Positions 44,422-54,149 are shown, counted from the stretch's first letter. The stretch: 64,000 nucleotides of DNA from JAJDYQ01 sp965214035 (GCA_965214035.1 OZ243932.1:1240001-1304000); one strand, 5' to 3'. Numbers and translations are program-made. Notes: generated from the sequence alone by a model not told the origin.

Positions 44422-45045
44422 TTACCGGCCGGACATATACAGTGAGCTTCCGCTATCGAGGAACAAAGCAGATTGCCTTAAAGTACTTTTATCGCCTATG
44501 CACTTCCCATGCAGCGCTCTTAAATCAACCACTGCGCCAAACTTCAGAAATACTTGAAAAAATCTGTCGTAGTCTTTCCCCCAGTAAATCATTGCACATG
44601 CCATGGGCGCACCTTTGCCTTCGCCATTTCCATTTTCGAGGAATTTGAGACGGGTGTCATAAAGGAAACAGACCGCTGTTGCCCTGCTCCAGATATATTC
44701 TTTCCAGTGACGGGTGTTGGCTGCCACCGGAATCAATGCCAATATCTCGGAATGAAAATGTTTGTGTGAAAGTACACATTTATACATCCAGTTCTTTATT
44801 GTTGTTTTGCGCTCGCGATCAGCACCATAAGGAGGATTGACATAGATGGTCTTATAGTTCCACTCTTCTGCCAGCCCATCGCTCTGCGGCAAAGTAAATT
44901 CTGTTTCTGCACCCACCGCAGACCATCTGTTGGAGCATGGATCAAGCTGTACAGTTCCACCGAATACCTTTTTCACTGCCTCTACATACTTTGGCGGTGT
45001 ACACCAGTGAATACTTTGTGAGTTTATGGTCCTGCCTGCTGTCAC
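44422..45045 (-). CDS. DNA N6-adenine methyltransferase, phage/Dam type
   Basis: A 207-residue protein with the catalytic motif NPPY at 70-73 (YVNPPYGADR) and an upstream SIHWCTPPKYVEAV that opens the family known from phage N6-adenine methyltransferases. It methylates adenine in DNA, presumably the site once cut by the neighbouring endonuclease. It starts at GTG 45045, overlapping the endonuclease stop by four bases, so the two were translated together. The endonuclease gene is broken, leaving this as an orphan modification enzyme. The recognition site cannot be read from sequence. Confidence 0.82.
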   Translation of the reverse strand: MTAGRTINSQSIHWCTPPKYVEAVKKVFGGTVQLDPCSNRWSAVGAETEFTLPQSDGLAEEWNYKTIYVNPPYGADRERKTTIKNWMYKCVLSHKHFHSEILALIPVAANTRHWKEYIWSRATAVCFLYDTRLKFLENGNGEGKGAPMACAMIYWGKDYDRFFQVFLKFGAVVDLRALHGKCIGDKSTLRQSALFLDSGSSLYMSGR

Positions 45046-46179
45046 TTCAATATCACCTTCCAGTTTTTGGCTGCCAGAACATCAAGCTGCGCTTTTAGAG
45101 CATGAACATCAGATCCTGCTGGCGAGATGACATTAAACCAACCTTCAACTCGCCTGATGTTATCCCTGAAATACTCTTGAATCGCTTTATCTGCCAACAA
45201 TGAAATCTGAACCTTGGTAAATTTATTGGCACCTTTCGCACCCGCATAACTGCCTGTGAAGGCTTGCCTGACTTCCATATATTTTTCAGCCGGATTTAAA
45301 AGCAAATCTTCTACAAACTCTGCGAGCCCGGCATCCGTTAGAAATAAGAGCCAGTCATAAGACTGGGCCAGCACTTTTAGCTCTTTATTATGGTCTTCCG
45401 AAGTGAACCAGTTACCATGGTTGCTAACTATGCCAACCGTTAAAATAAAACCATTAAGAAGAGACGGGCTCTGGGAGTGGATAACAGTTTTCAAAAACTG
45501 TTCATACGGTTCAACCCGTAATTTACCATCATCCATATGCAATGCACCATGAACTGCCCCATTAGACATTCTGATTTTTTGTAATGATGACACTGTTCTC
45601 GCAACATAGGCACCCTGCTTTGCTTTCTCAATCGTCTGCGGCCCTTTTTTAACCCCCTCTTCAACGCCAACCCGTTTACACTCAAACATTGCAAAAGGAT
45701 GAGCGCGAAGACTCTCTACTGAAATATTCCATTCATCCCCATCTTTATCTCCAAGATAGGCCATCATCAAATGCTCATCATCCTCGCAAAGGACACATGA
45801 ATTTCTTAACAGTCCGGCGGTAGAAAGCAGTTGCGTACTCTTTAAGCCGCCTTCATTCCATCAGGTGGTACCGACCTGCTTTTTTATCTTGTTTACGGTA
45901 AATGGCAAATCATCCTCTAAAAGTCGAACTTTTGCGATATTTTCAGTGGGATGCAGAGTAAACTCAACATTGTGTGTCAAGGTCGGATTCGCATACTCTG
46001 GAATGCGGCGCTCAATAGCGATGTGCGCCTCATACCCCCCATGCTTTAAGCGAGTAGAAGTTGACTATCTCTACCAATGTACCTAATGCACGACCAGCAG
46101 CCTTCTTTGCGTCCTTTGCATAATGGAAAACATCTTTAGTAAGCGCCTGCTGTAGTGCGTCTATTGATTCAAATGACAT
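45042..46179 (-). pseudogene. Type II restriction endonuclease-like gene with a frameshift and an internal TGA
   Basis: From ATG 46179 the frame reads MSFESIDALQQALTKDVF and onward for 49 codons, then ends at TGA 46030-46032. Removing one G from the run of six G (C at 46035-46040) restores a frame: AWGYEAHIAIERRIPEY and onward. That frame then meets TGA at 45861-45863 and continues without break to 45042. The last 242 codons (from 45770) contain FAMFECKR, a PD-(D/E)XK-like core, followed by GPQTIEKAKQGAYVA. Intact, the protein would have 378 residues. Together with the overlapping methyltransferase it looks like a type II restriction-modification pair. The two lesions indicate decay. Confidence 0.78.
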
Positions 46180-46282
46180 CAGTTTGCTCTCCAGATACGG
46201 AATATCACCAGACTGCTGGCCCGGATCTCATCATCCGACGACATCCGGAAATTGAAACTCTGGCAGTGAAGAGCTGGCCGGT

Positions 46283-47272
46283 TCAAAATTCCTGTCCGGT
46301 TTCTCTTGACAGCAGGGCGTGTACGGCCTGTTCGGGCGGACGGTTCTGGAACAGTATCCGATAGACTTCTTCCGCTATGGGCAGGTCAATGCCGGCGGTC
46401 CGGGCAAGTTTGCGCATGGCCTGTGCTGTTTCGACGCCTTCTGTCACCTGGCCAATGTCGGACTGTATGGCTTGCAGACTGCCCCCTGTCGCCAGTGCCA
46501 TACCGAGCCGGCGGTTGCGTGACAGGTCGCCTGTGCAGGTGAGCACGAGGTCGCCCAGTCCGGCCAGCCCCATAAACGTTTCGGCATGTCCGCCCAGCAC
46601 CCGGCCCAGACGCTGCATTTCGGCAAGACCACGGGTCATCAGGGCAGCTCTGGCATTATGGCCAAGTTGCAGTCCGTCCGCGATGCCGGCCGCTATCGCC
46701 AGGATGTTTTTATAGGCACCACCTAGGCAGACACCAGTCAGGTCATGCGAGGTGTAGATGCGAAATGTGTCACTCTGCATGTAGTCGATCAGCCGGTTTG
46801 CCAGATTTTCGTCTGTGCAGGCCAGACTGACGGCAGTGGGCTTTTGCCGGGCAACTTCCGGCGCAAAGCTGGGGCCGGACAGCACCGCCAGCGGGAAGTT
46901 GTCGCCCAGTATTTCATGGGCAACCTGGTGTAATAAATGACCATTTTCCCGGTCGAGTCCCTTGGTGGCCCAGGCCAGCCCCTGTTCGGCCTGAATATCG
47001 GGCTTTAACTGTTCGAGTACATCGCGGAATGCAGCGCTGGGAACTGCGACCAGCAGTGTGTCACATTGCCGGGCGCATTGTTGCAGATCACTGGTAATCT
47101 GAAGATTGTCGGGCAAGGTAACATCGGGCAGAAATTGACGATTCTCCCGCGCTTCCGACAGTTGTTGTGCGACGGACAGGCGAAATTCCCAAAGCAGGAC
47201 CTGCCGTCCGCCATATATGGCCTGCAGCGCCAGTGCTGTACCCCATGAGCCCGCTCCCAGTATCCCTATCAT
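46283..47272 (-). CDS. gpsA: NAD(P)-dependent glycerol-3-phosphate dehydrogenase
   Basis: The enzyme makes sn-glycerol 3-phosphate for phospholipid synthesis. The N-terminal Rossmann motif is GILGAGSWGTALA; WATKGLDRENGHLLHQV, SGPSFAPEVA and the catalytic lysine region GAYKNILAIAAGIADGL are family blocks. Start ATG 47272 gives 329 residues; a TTG three codons earlier overlaps the secB stop. It follows secB directly, an arrangement typical of Gammaproteobacteria. Confidence 0.95.
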   Translation of the reverse strand: MIGILGAGSWGTALALQAIYGGRQVLLWEFRLSVAQQLSEARENRQFLPDVTLPDNLQITSDLQQCARQCDTLLVAVPSAAFRDVLEQLKPDIQAEQGLAWATKGLDRENGHLLHQVAHEILGDNFPLAVLSGPSFAPEVARQKPTAVSLACTDENLANRLIDYMQSDTFRIYTSHDLTGVCLGGAYKNILAIAAGIADGLQLGHNARAALMTRGLAEMQRLGRVLGGHAETFMGLAGLGDLVLTCTGDLSRNRRLGMALATGGSLQAIQSDIGQVTEGVETAQAMRKLARTAGIDLPIAEEVYRILFQNRPPEQAVHALLSRETGQEF

Positions 47273-47277
47273 GGGGG

Positions 47278-47739
47278 TCAAGCTCCGGCTGCGGTTGCTT
47301 CGGGCTGCCCCTGTTCCTTCCGACGCTTCTGGTAGAGGTAGTCAAAATTGACCGGGCTGAGCAGAAAGGCCGGGAAACTGGCTTTTACCACCAGTCCGGA
47401 TATCACTTCCCTGATGTAGGAGTACAGCATGTCCGGGCATACCGAACCGGTCAGCCGAATCCGGTCCTGGTCCGGAAAACCGGTTATCAGAAAAACACCG
47501 CCCTGCACCGCTTCAGCGATGTAGGCTGTTTTATCTCCGAGTCTGGCTGTCACGTTGACTTTGAGTTGTATGTCATAAACACCGGCTTCATCAATGACAT
47601 TGACTGTATTGTCCATCTGCATGTTGATGTCCGGCTTCCATTCTTCGAGAAAAATATGCGGGACATGGGGTGCCTCAAAGGAAACATCCTTGACGTAGAT
47701 GCGCTGTATCGAAAAAGCGGGTGCCTGTTTTTCAGCCAT
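47278..47739 (-). CDS. secB: Protein-export chaperone SecB
   Basis: A 153-residue cytoplasmic chaperone that holds precursors unfolded and delivers them to SecA. FSIQRIYVKDVSFEAPHVP near the start and the C-terminal SPVNFDYLYQ are characteristic. It works as a tetramer and would serve large exported proteins such as the 5020-residue repeat protein, though that link is inference. It lies between the rhodanese gene and gpsA, all leftward. Confidence 0.95.
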   Translation of the reverse strand: MAEKQAPAFSIQRIYVKDVSFEAPHVPHIFLEEWKPDINMQMDNTVNVIDEAGVYDIQLKVNVTARLGDKTAYIAEAVQGGVFLITGFPDQDRIRLTGSVCPDMLYSYIREVISGLVVKASFPAFLLSPVNFDYLYQKRRKEQGQPEATAAGA

Positions 47740-47757
47740 TGTTCCGCCTGCTGACTG

Positions 47758-48183
47758 TCAGCGTGTGGTTGTCGGCAGGTTGGCACCCTGCCACGCTATA
47801 ATGCCGCCACCGAGATTATGCACTTTTTCAAAACCGTGGCTTTTCAGTATTTTGCAAGCGGCAGGAGAACGATTGCCACTTTTGCAATAGACGACAATGT
47901 GATTGTCTCTGCGCTTTTCCAGATCGCCCATGCGGGTTGCCAGTTCGTTGACCGGTATGTGTCGGCTGTTTAATATGTGCCCCTGACGGTATTCACCCGT
48001 GGTGCGGATGTCCAGCAGCAGTGTATCTTCGTGGTTTATCAGGCGCGTTAGCTGACCCGGATCCATGTCATCAAATCCGCGTGTGGCACGATTGATCTCG
48101 GTCGCAATAAGCAGGGCAAGCACAACAACAAAAGCCGACACCAGTATCAGGTGATTGCCGGCAAACTCTATAATCTGTTCCAT
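47758..48183 (-). CDS. Membrane-anchored rhodanese-domain protein (YibN-like)
   Basis: One N-terminal membrane helix (about residues 11-28) is followed by a single rhodanese domain with the active-site loop CKSGNRSPA, catalytic C100. It would carry sulfane sulfur as a cysteine persulfide. At 141 residues it matches the YibN type commonly found upstream of secB. Here the gene before it encodes an ArsR-family regulator, so the two may form a sulfur-responsive unit. Confidence 0.87.
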   Translation of the reverse strand: MEQIIEFAGNHLILVSAFVVVLALLIATEINRATRGFDDMDPGQLTRLINHEDTLLLDIRTTGEYRQGHILNSRHIPVNELATRMGDLEKRRDNHIVVYCKSGNRSPAACKILKSHGFEKVHNLGGGIIAWQGANLPTTTR

Positions 48184-48233
48184 AGGCTAACAGTATCCGG
48201 TTATTGAAAAAATCGGGATGCAGGCGTCTTTGT

Positions 48234-48551
48234 CTAGCCTTCCGAGCAAAACGCCTGACGCATCATGTCAACGAGCTTCAGTATTCTGGCATCGGCAACA
48301 CGATAGTAAACACGGTTGGCATTCTTGCGTGAACTGATAATGCCCTTATCTCTGAGTATGGCAAGATGTTGCGAGATGTTGCTTTGTGATGTGCCGACGA
48401 CCCCCACAATGTCCTGAACACACAGCTCATTACCTTCCAGTTGGCAAAGAATTTTCAGGCGCAGTGGATGGGACATGGCCTTGAGTGAACGCGCGGCGAG
48501 GTTTATATCCTCGTCTTTCGACATTAGATTGATCGAACTGATGCTCGGCAT
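48234..48551 (-). CDS. ArsR-family winged-helix regulator, possibly persulfide-sensing
   Basis: A 105-residue repressor with the ArsR fold: MSHPLRLKILCQL, then the recognition helix TSQSNISQHLAILRDKG and the wing SSRKNANRVYYRV. Cysteines are C36, C44 and C102. The canonical metal motif ELCVCDL is reduced to ELCVQDI, so metal sensing is unlikely. A pair formed by one of the first two with C102 could form a di- or tetrasulfide, as in SqrR/BigR regulators, which often control rhodanese genes. It is first in the run to rhodanese, secB and gpsA. ATG 48551 has GGAAG upstream. Confidence 0.8.
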   Translation of the reverse strand: MPSISSINLMSKDEDINLAARSLKAMSHPLRLKILCQLEGNELCVQDIVGVVGTSQSNISQHLAILRDKGIISSRKNANRVYYRVADARILKLVDMMRQAFCSEG

Positions 48552-48719
48552 TTTATCTGCTTCCCGTGTTTCCTGTATATCATCCCGGGTGATTGACTGA
48601 TTACGGGATTCTAATACGTATGTATGGGATAATACAGAAAAACATCAATGCGAACACTCATCTATTATGTATCATGCGCAGGCCCGATTATGCGGCTCTG
48701 CAACCAGGATTGACAAACC

Positions 48720-50270
48720 ATGAGCAAGTCTCCCAAACCCGTTGTGCTAATCATCATGGATGGCTGGGGCTATAGCGAAAGCCCTGATTATAATGCGATC
48801 CATTGTGCCGATACTCCTTTCTGGGATGAGCTGTGGGCAAACCATCCGCATACCCTGATTCATACGTCCGGCGCAGCGGTCGGACTGCCCGGCGGTCAGA
48901 TGGGAAATTCCGAGGTGGGTCATATTAATCTGGGTGCCGGCCGCGTGGTTTATCAAGAGGCAACACGGATTGAGCGCTCTATCAAAACCGGTTCATTTTA
49001 TGAAAATGCCACCCTGACCACACCGATAGACAGGGCCGTAAAGTCCGGTAAAGCAGTGCATATCATGGGGCTGTTGTCTGATGGCGGAGTTCACAGTAAC
49101 GATACGCATATCCATGCCATGGTGCGTCTGGCGGCTCAGCGCGGCGCACAAAAAATCTTTGTGCATGCCTTTACCGATGGGCGTGACACGCCCCCGCGCA
49201 GCGCCATGCAGCCAATCAAACGTTTGCAGGCTGTGTTTGATGAGCTGGGCAGGGGCCAACTGGCATCAATCACGGGACGTTATTTTGCCATGGACCGTGA
49301 CAATCGATGGGACCGTATCAAAGTGGCCTATGACCTGATATTCCACGGTGTCGCTGCACATGTCTGCCCTACCCCGGAACAGGCTGTCCACCGGGCCTAT
49401 ACCCGCAATGAAAGCGATGAGTTTATTGATGCAACCGCCATAACCCCTGAAAAAGAGTCACCGGCCCGGGTGGAAGAAGGCGATGTGCTTTTCTTTATGA
49501 ATTTTCGCGCCGACCGGGCGCGTCAACTGGCACGAGCGATTCATGATGATGAGTTTGACGGATTTGACCGTGGCAATCGTGTAAAACCGGGCGGCTTTGT
49601 CAGTCTGACCGAATACAGCGCTGCTCTGGATATTCCCAAGGCTTTCCCGCCGGAACCGCTGGAAAACGTCATGGGCAGCTATATCGCCGATAAGGGCTTC
49701 CGGCAGTTGCGGCTGGCGGAAACAGAAAAGTATGCCCATGTGACTTTCTTTTTTAACGGTGGCACCGAGGATATGTTCGAAGGAGAGGATAGAATCATGG
49801 TGCCTTCGCCGGATGTATCAACCTATGATCTGAAACCGGAAATGAGCGCGGAGCAGGTCACTGATCATCTGATTGACGCGATCCAGGGCAGGCATTATGA
49901 CCTGATCATCTGCAATTATGCGAATACCGATATGGTCGGCCATACCGGCAATCAGGCCGCTTCGGAAAAGGCTGTTGCAACCATTGACGGCTGCCTGAAG
50001 CGCGTGGTTGCTGCCCTTCAGTCCGCAGGTGGAGAGGCGTTGATCACGGCGGACCACGGCAATATTGAGCTGCTGTTCGACGAGCAAACCGGGCAGGCAC
50101 ATACCGCACATACCACAAACCCGGTACCGCTGGTTTACATTGGCCGGGATGCCGAAATGCTTCCTAATGGCGCACTTTCGGATATATCACCCACCTTGTT
50201 AATGATGATGGGGCTGGCACAACCCATCGAAATGACTGGGCGACCTCTGGTACGATTTGGCGACGAATAA
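48720..50270 (+). CDS. gpmI: 2,3-bisphosphoglycerate-independent phosphoglycerate mutase
   Basis: The manganese enzyme interconverts 3- and 2-phosphoglycerate in glycolysis, gluconeogenesis and the Calvin-cycle link. D14 (IIMDGWGYSE) binds metal and S64 (GQMGNSEVGHINLGAGR) is the phosphorylated serine. DGRDTPP and TADHGNIE are further family motifs. The length of 516 residues is normal. It overlaps no other gene at its start and is followed by the envC-like gene in the same direction. Confidence 0.95.
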   Translation: MSKSPKPVVLIIMDGWGYSESPDYNAIHCADTPFWDELWANHPHTLIHTSGAAVGLPGGQMGNSEVGHINLGAGRVVYQEATRIERSIKTGSFYENATLTTPIDRAVKSGKAVHIMGLLSDGGVHSNDTHIHAMVRLAAQRGAQKIFVHAFTDGRDTPPRSAMQPIKRLQAVFDELGRGQLASITGRYFAMDRDNRWDRIKVAYDLIFHGVAAHVCPTPEQAVHRAYTRNESDEFIDATAITPEKESPARVEEGDVLFFMNFRADRARQLARAIHDDEFDGFDRGNRVKPGGFVSLTEYSAALDIPKAFPPEPLENVMGSYIADKGFRQLRLAETEKYAHVTFFFNGGTEDMFEGEDRIMVPSPDVSTYDLKPEMSAEQVTDHLIDAIQGRHYDLIICNYANTDMVGHTGNQAASEKAVATIDGCLKRVVAALQSAGGEALITADHGNIELLFDEQTGQAHTAHTTNPVPLVYIGRDAEMLPNGALSDISPTLLMMMGLAQPIEMTGRPLVRFGDE

Positions 50271-50283
50271 GCCGTTGAAGCTG

Positions 50284-51450
50284 ATGGCAGAAAACCGTCT
50301 GTACGCCTTTATTGCCCTTGCATTACTTTTGTCCCTGTCGGTCGATGCCGCCGATGATACGGCCTCCAATCAGCAAAAACTGGAAAAACTGCACCAGCAG
50401 ATTGAGACCACCGAACAAGCTATCCGTCAGGCCCGCGAGGCAAAAGATGATGTGCAGACAGACCTGATGATGGCCGAAAAGGAAATCAGCCGCATCAGCC
50501 GGCGTATTAATATCATCCGTCAGGACCATGGTCTGCAGCAGGAGCGGCTGGTACAACTGGAAGAAGAGGTCGTTCAACGTCAGGCTGCCCTGGCCATTGA
50601 GCAACAAGCGCTCGCCGGCCTGATACGTTCCGCCCATCAGATGAGTCGGCATGGTGATATTCACATATTGTTGAATCAGGAAAATCCCGCACTGTTTGCA
50701 CGCATGATGACCTACCATGGCTACTTCAGCCGGCAGCGCATACGCCAGATAGACCGGGTGAATGAAAAACTCGATGAGCTGGCAAAGGCACAGCACGCAG
50801 CGGCACTGCAAGCCGGAACTCTGGCCAGATTACAGAATAAACAGGAACAGGAGCAGCGGCGACTGGAACACCTCAAAGGACAGAAACAGGAGGTACTACA
50901 GCGCATACTGGCTGATATTGACAACGAAACCGGCCTGCTGGGCAGGCTGAAGAAGGATGAGCAGTCGCTCAGAACCATACTGGAGTCACTGACCGGCCCG
51001 TTGGACGATATTCCGCCGGGAGTTGATCAGCAAACGACCTTTGCCTCGCTGAAAGGGAGGCTAGCATGGCCCAGTGAAGGGCGGCTGATAAGGCGTTATG
51101 GAGCGCAGCGTGGTAACAGCAGCAAACGATGGTCCGGTGTGGTTATCGGCTCCCGTCCGGGCAACGGTGTGCAGGCAGTTGCCCATGGTCGGGTGGCTTT
51201 TTCAGACTGGCTGCGGGGCTATGGTTTATTGATTATTATTGACCATGGCGATGGCTATATGAGCCTTTACGGGCATAATGAAAGCGTTTTCAGGGATACC
51301 GGTGAGTGGGTCGAGGCCGGCGATGTGATCGCCAGCGTCGGCGATTCCGGCGGTCAGAGTCAGGCCGGTCTGTATTTTGAACTGCGCAAAGGCGGCAAGC
51401 CGCTTAATCCGGTACGCTGGTGTGCAACGAAGGAACCGCCCAGGGGGTGA
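50284..51450 (+). CDS. envC: EnvC-like murein hydrolase activator (coiled coil plus LytM domain)
   Basis: Starting at ATG 50284, 14 bases past gpmI, the 388-residue protein has a signal peptide (to SVDAAD), a long coiled coil (about residues 25-240) and a C-terminal LytM/M23 domain (GVVIGSRPGNGVQAVAHG, then LIIIDHGDGYMSLYGHNE). The first zinc-ligand histidine of active M23 peptidases is replaced by GVVI, so it is probably a degenerate activator of amidases at the division septum, as EnvC is. The gpmI-envC order is common in Gammaproteobacteria. An open frame upstream to 50257 overlaps gpmI. Confidence 0.9.
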   Translation: MAENRLYAFIALALLLSLSVDAADDTASNQQKLEKLHQQIETTEQAIRQAREAKDDVQTDLMMAEKEISRISRRINIIRQDHGLQQERLVQLEEEVVQRQAALAIEQQALAGLIRSAHQMSRHGDIHILLNQENPALFARMMTYHGYFSRQRIRQIDRVNEKLDELAKAQHAAALQAGTLARLQNKQEQEQRRLEHLKGQKQEVLQRILADIDNETGLLGRLKKDEQSLRTILESLTGPLDDIPPGVDQQTTFASLKGRLAWPSEGRLIRRYGAQRGNSSKRWSGVVIGSRPGNGVQAVAHGRVAFSDWLRGYGLLIIIDHGDGYMSLYGHNESVFRDTGEWVEAGDVIASVGDSGGQSQAGLYFELRKGGKPLNPVRWCATKEPPRG

Positions 51451-51478
51451 TTTTGAAAACCATACAGCAAACCCCGGC

Positions 51479-53191
51479 TCAACCCCGTGATACTTCCAGA
51501 ATGGTATCCAGTATTTCCGTCACTTCATTATCCATGCTTTCAATCGGAATATATTCCACAAGTTTATACAGGTCTGTTTTTTGCAGGACTGTTGATAAAG
51601 GTATCCGCATGGATTTTGCAAAATTTTCAAACAAGGGGACAAGGAAATCATCGGAGGCCTTGATATCATCCGAGAAAGGCATCGGCTTATTGAGCGTCCG
51701 GCATGCTTCCTCCAGTTTATTCATTTCTTCATTCATGTTTTTCTCACGCTCCAGAATTTCCGAGTTATCAAAAAGATCGCCCTGTTCAAGCCCTCTGGTA
51801 ACATAAGAGATAATCGCCTCACGATGGCACAGATAATTTTCTATTTCGTTCTTCGTCCACATGCGTTCTGTAAAATTCTCCATTTCATTTAAGGCAGTAT
51901 TATTTTTTCTGTCAAGCAAAAGAAATCCTCGCAAATCACTCTTTGCTTCTTTTAAGCAAGCAAAATGTCTGCGGGCTTTCTGTGGAAGATCAGTCACATA
52001 TTTGACGAGTGAGTCTTGCAGCAAAGAGGCAGAGGCATGTTCCATTTTTTGGGCAAACGCATATAAAATTCTCAAGTCTGTTTCACCTTCCAGATAAAGG
52101 ATCCAGCCTCTTTGTTCGACGCCATAATAATACTCAAATCCAATATCTCTCAAGGATGCCATGACATTTTTTTCCTGATTCCTCCCCAGTATATGCGGAG
52201 AACCCACAAAAGCCACAACAGATCCACCCGGAGCTGCTTTTTGCAGCAGCACTTCAGAATGGCTTGCGCAAATAATCTGGGAATTTTGCTCCTCCGCCAC
52301 TTCATTGACAAGATCATATACTCGTCTTTGTCGCAAAATTTCCAGATGGGCATCAGGTTCATCAAGCAGAAAAACCGTATTGGAGCCATTACCATAGATA
52401 TGCGCTAACAGTAGTAATATCTGCTGCATACCACGACCCGATGAGGATAAATCCAGTTTTGTATTACCATCTCTGTCGGTATATCCCATGGTCACGGTAC
52501 CGCGAGATGACAGAAATTCGGGCTTGTCCAGCGTCACGCCAAACAAATCGTTGATATGCTTTACCAAACCGGACCAACTTTCCTTGTTTTCACTCTCATA
52601 GACCCGGTAGCACAGGTTGCGTAACACCTCCGCAGTTTGTCCCTGTCCCAGCAAGACATTGATACGCCCTTCTTTTATCAGTGCTTCTTCAGTCACCAGA
52701 CCAGACATGGGCGGCAAAAAGGCAAGCCTTGTTTTTACTGCACCTGGAGGAATTTCCATGCGAGCAGGGCTGTCTCCTGAATCAAGTCGTAACGGACGGC
52801 AAAAGAGTGCCTCCGAATTGGCATAATCAAACTCCAGTCCACATTGCCATTCCCTGCCCTGACTGATTCCCTCAACGATCAAGTCAATACGTATATTTTT
52901 ATTGGAACCTCTACGTACTTTACGACCGAACCAGATAGAGTCCATTTGCACCACAGGCAAAGGAATTAAATCCAGCCTGTTGATGGTAACACCGGGGCGT
53001 TTAGCAGGGATGTTCTCCCTTGAACCATGCTTTTCCACCCATTTCTGCAGGCCTGTCTGCCACAGGGTCAGTGCCTGCAAAGCCGATGTTTTACCACCAT
53101 TGTTTGGACCGACAAATACAAATCCATTACCCAGAGGTATCTCGGCTTCCTCAAACAGCTTAAAGTTTCTTATTGTGATTTTCGTGAGCAT
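51479..53191 (-). CDS. OLD-family-like AAA ATPase with Toprim-like C-terminus
   Basis: About 570 residues from ATG 53191 (GAAGG nine bases upstream). The N-terminal half is an SMC/Rad50-like ATPase: Walker A GPNNGGKT (28-35), signature LSSSGRGMQQILLLL, Walker B TVFLLDEPDAHLE and switch ASHSEVL. The C-terminal half has YLEGETDLRIL and GFLLLDRKN, the glutamate and aspartate pattern of a Toprim nuclease. OLD-type proteins act in DNA repair or, alone or with partners, in antiviral defence. Here no clear partner gene lies beside it; it stands opposite envC and divergent from the nucleotidase gene. A defence role is inference. Confidence 0.82.
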   Translation of the reverse strand: MLTKITIRNFKLFEEAEIPLGNGFVFVGPNNGGKTSALQALTLWQTGLQKWVEKHGSRENIPAKRPGVTINRLDLIPLPVVQMDSIWFGRKVRRGSNKNIRIDLIVEGISQGREWQCGLEFDYANSEALFCRPLRLDSGDSPARMEIPPGAVKTRLAFLPPMSGLVTEEALIKEGRINVLLGQGQTAEVLRNLCYRVYESENKESWSGLVKHINDLFGVTLDKPEFLSSRGTVTMGYTDRDGNTKLDLSSSGRGMQQILLLLAHIYGNGSNTVFLLDEPDAHLEILRQRRVYDLVNEVAEEQNSQIICASHSEVLLQKAAPGGSVVAFVGSPHILGRNQEKNVMASLRDIGFEYYYGVEQRGWILYLEGETDLRILYAFAQKMEHASASLLQDSLVKYVTDLPQKARRHFACLKEAKSDLRGFLLLDRKNNTALNEMENFTERMWTKNEIENYLCHREAIISYVTRGLEQGDLFDNSEILEREKNMNEEMNKLEEACRTLNKPMPFSDDIKASDDFLVPLFENFAKSMRIPLSTVLQKTDLYKLVEYIPIESMDNEVTEILDTILEVSRG

Positions 53192-53368
53192 TTCAATCAC
53201 CCTTCACCTTGATGAGGACGCTGCCTTGCGATTCCAGCATCCAGACTGGCTGAATTGAAGCCATTATAATCAGTTTGCCGGTGCAAGTGCATAAATCCCC
53301 GTTATTTTACCGGTGAACCTGGTTGTTACGATATACTTCGCAGCCCGTTTCATTAAACCACTGCACAT

Positions 53369-54028
53369 ATGCTTGACTGGAAAAACATTGATACCGTCTT
53401 CCTCGACATGGATGGCACACTGCTGGACCTGTATTTCGATAATCACTTCTGGCAGGAATTTATACCCGGGGTCTATGCAGAGAAAAACCACCTGCCCGAA
53501 GAGGAAGGCCGCCGCATCGTACAGGAAAAATACCGGCGCGTGGCCGGCACCATGGACTGGTATTGTGTGGATTACTGGACACGGGAACTGGAACTGGACA
53601 TCGAGGCTTTGAAGCGGCAAACCGCACATTTTATTGAGGTCCATCCACATGTGCGGGAATTTCTGGAAAAACTGCAGCACAGCGATAAAAAAATCTGGCT
53701 GGTTACCAACGCACACCAAAAAAGCCTCTGGCTGAAAATGGAAATGACAGCCATTGACCGTTACTTCGATGACATTATCAGTTCACATGACTACAAAATA
53801 CCCAAGGAAAACAAAGACTTCTGGGAAAGACTGAGACAAGCCAAACCTTATGAACCGGCCCGAACATTGTTGGTGGAAGACTCCCTGCCCGTACTCGGCA
53901 GTGCGCACGAATACGGTATCGGGCATCTGCTGGCAATTACCCGGCCGGATTCAAGGCAGGCTATCAGACAGGTGGACAATTACCCGGCGGTGGAAAATTT
54001 CAAGGGCCTGATGACCGGCTTCTTCTGA
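53369..54028 (+). CDS. yrfG: HAD hydrolase, GMP/IMP nucleotidase (YrfG-like)
   Basis: The chain begins VFLDMDGTLLD with the nucleophile D13 and acid D15, then has VTNAHQKS, the lysine in HDYKIPKE and VEDSLPVL for magnesium. The length of 219 residues and the DNHFWQEFIPGVYAEK cap region match the YrfG/GMP-IMP nucleotidase subfamily of haloacid dehalogenase-like phosphatases. It probably balances purine nucleotide pools. Symbol assignment is by family resemblance. Confidence 0.86.
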   Translation: MLDWKNIDTVFLDMDGTLLDLYFDNHFWQEFIPGVYAEKNHLPEEEGRRIVQEKYRRVAGTMDWYCVDYWTRELELDIEALKRQTAHFIEVHPHVREFLEKLQHSDKKIWLVTNAHQKSLWLKMEMTAIDRYFDDIISSHDYKIPKENKDFWERLRQAKPYEPARTLLVEDSLPVLGSAHEYGIGHLLAITRPDSRQAIRQVDNYPAVENFKGLMTGFF

Positions 54029-54149
54029 GGATGTGGCTGCAGACCGATGAGCGAGTTCAAACAGCCCACCGTCCCCTCCGATCTCTTATAATACACACAC
54101 ACTTTACAAACCGAGCTGAAATGCGAACCATCCTGCCCGGAGTCCACCT

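Noticed and set aside
45861..45863. TGA as selenocysteine in the endonuclease-like gene
   Set aside because: No selenocysteine insertion element is seen, and a second lesion (frameshift) in the same gene points to decay.
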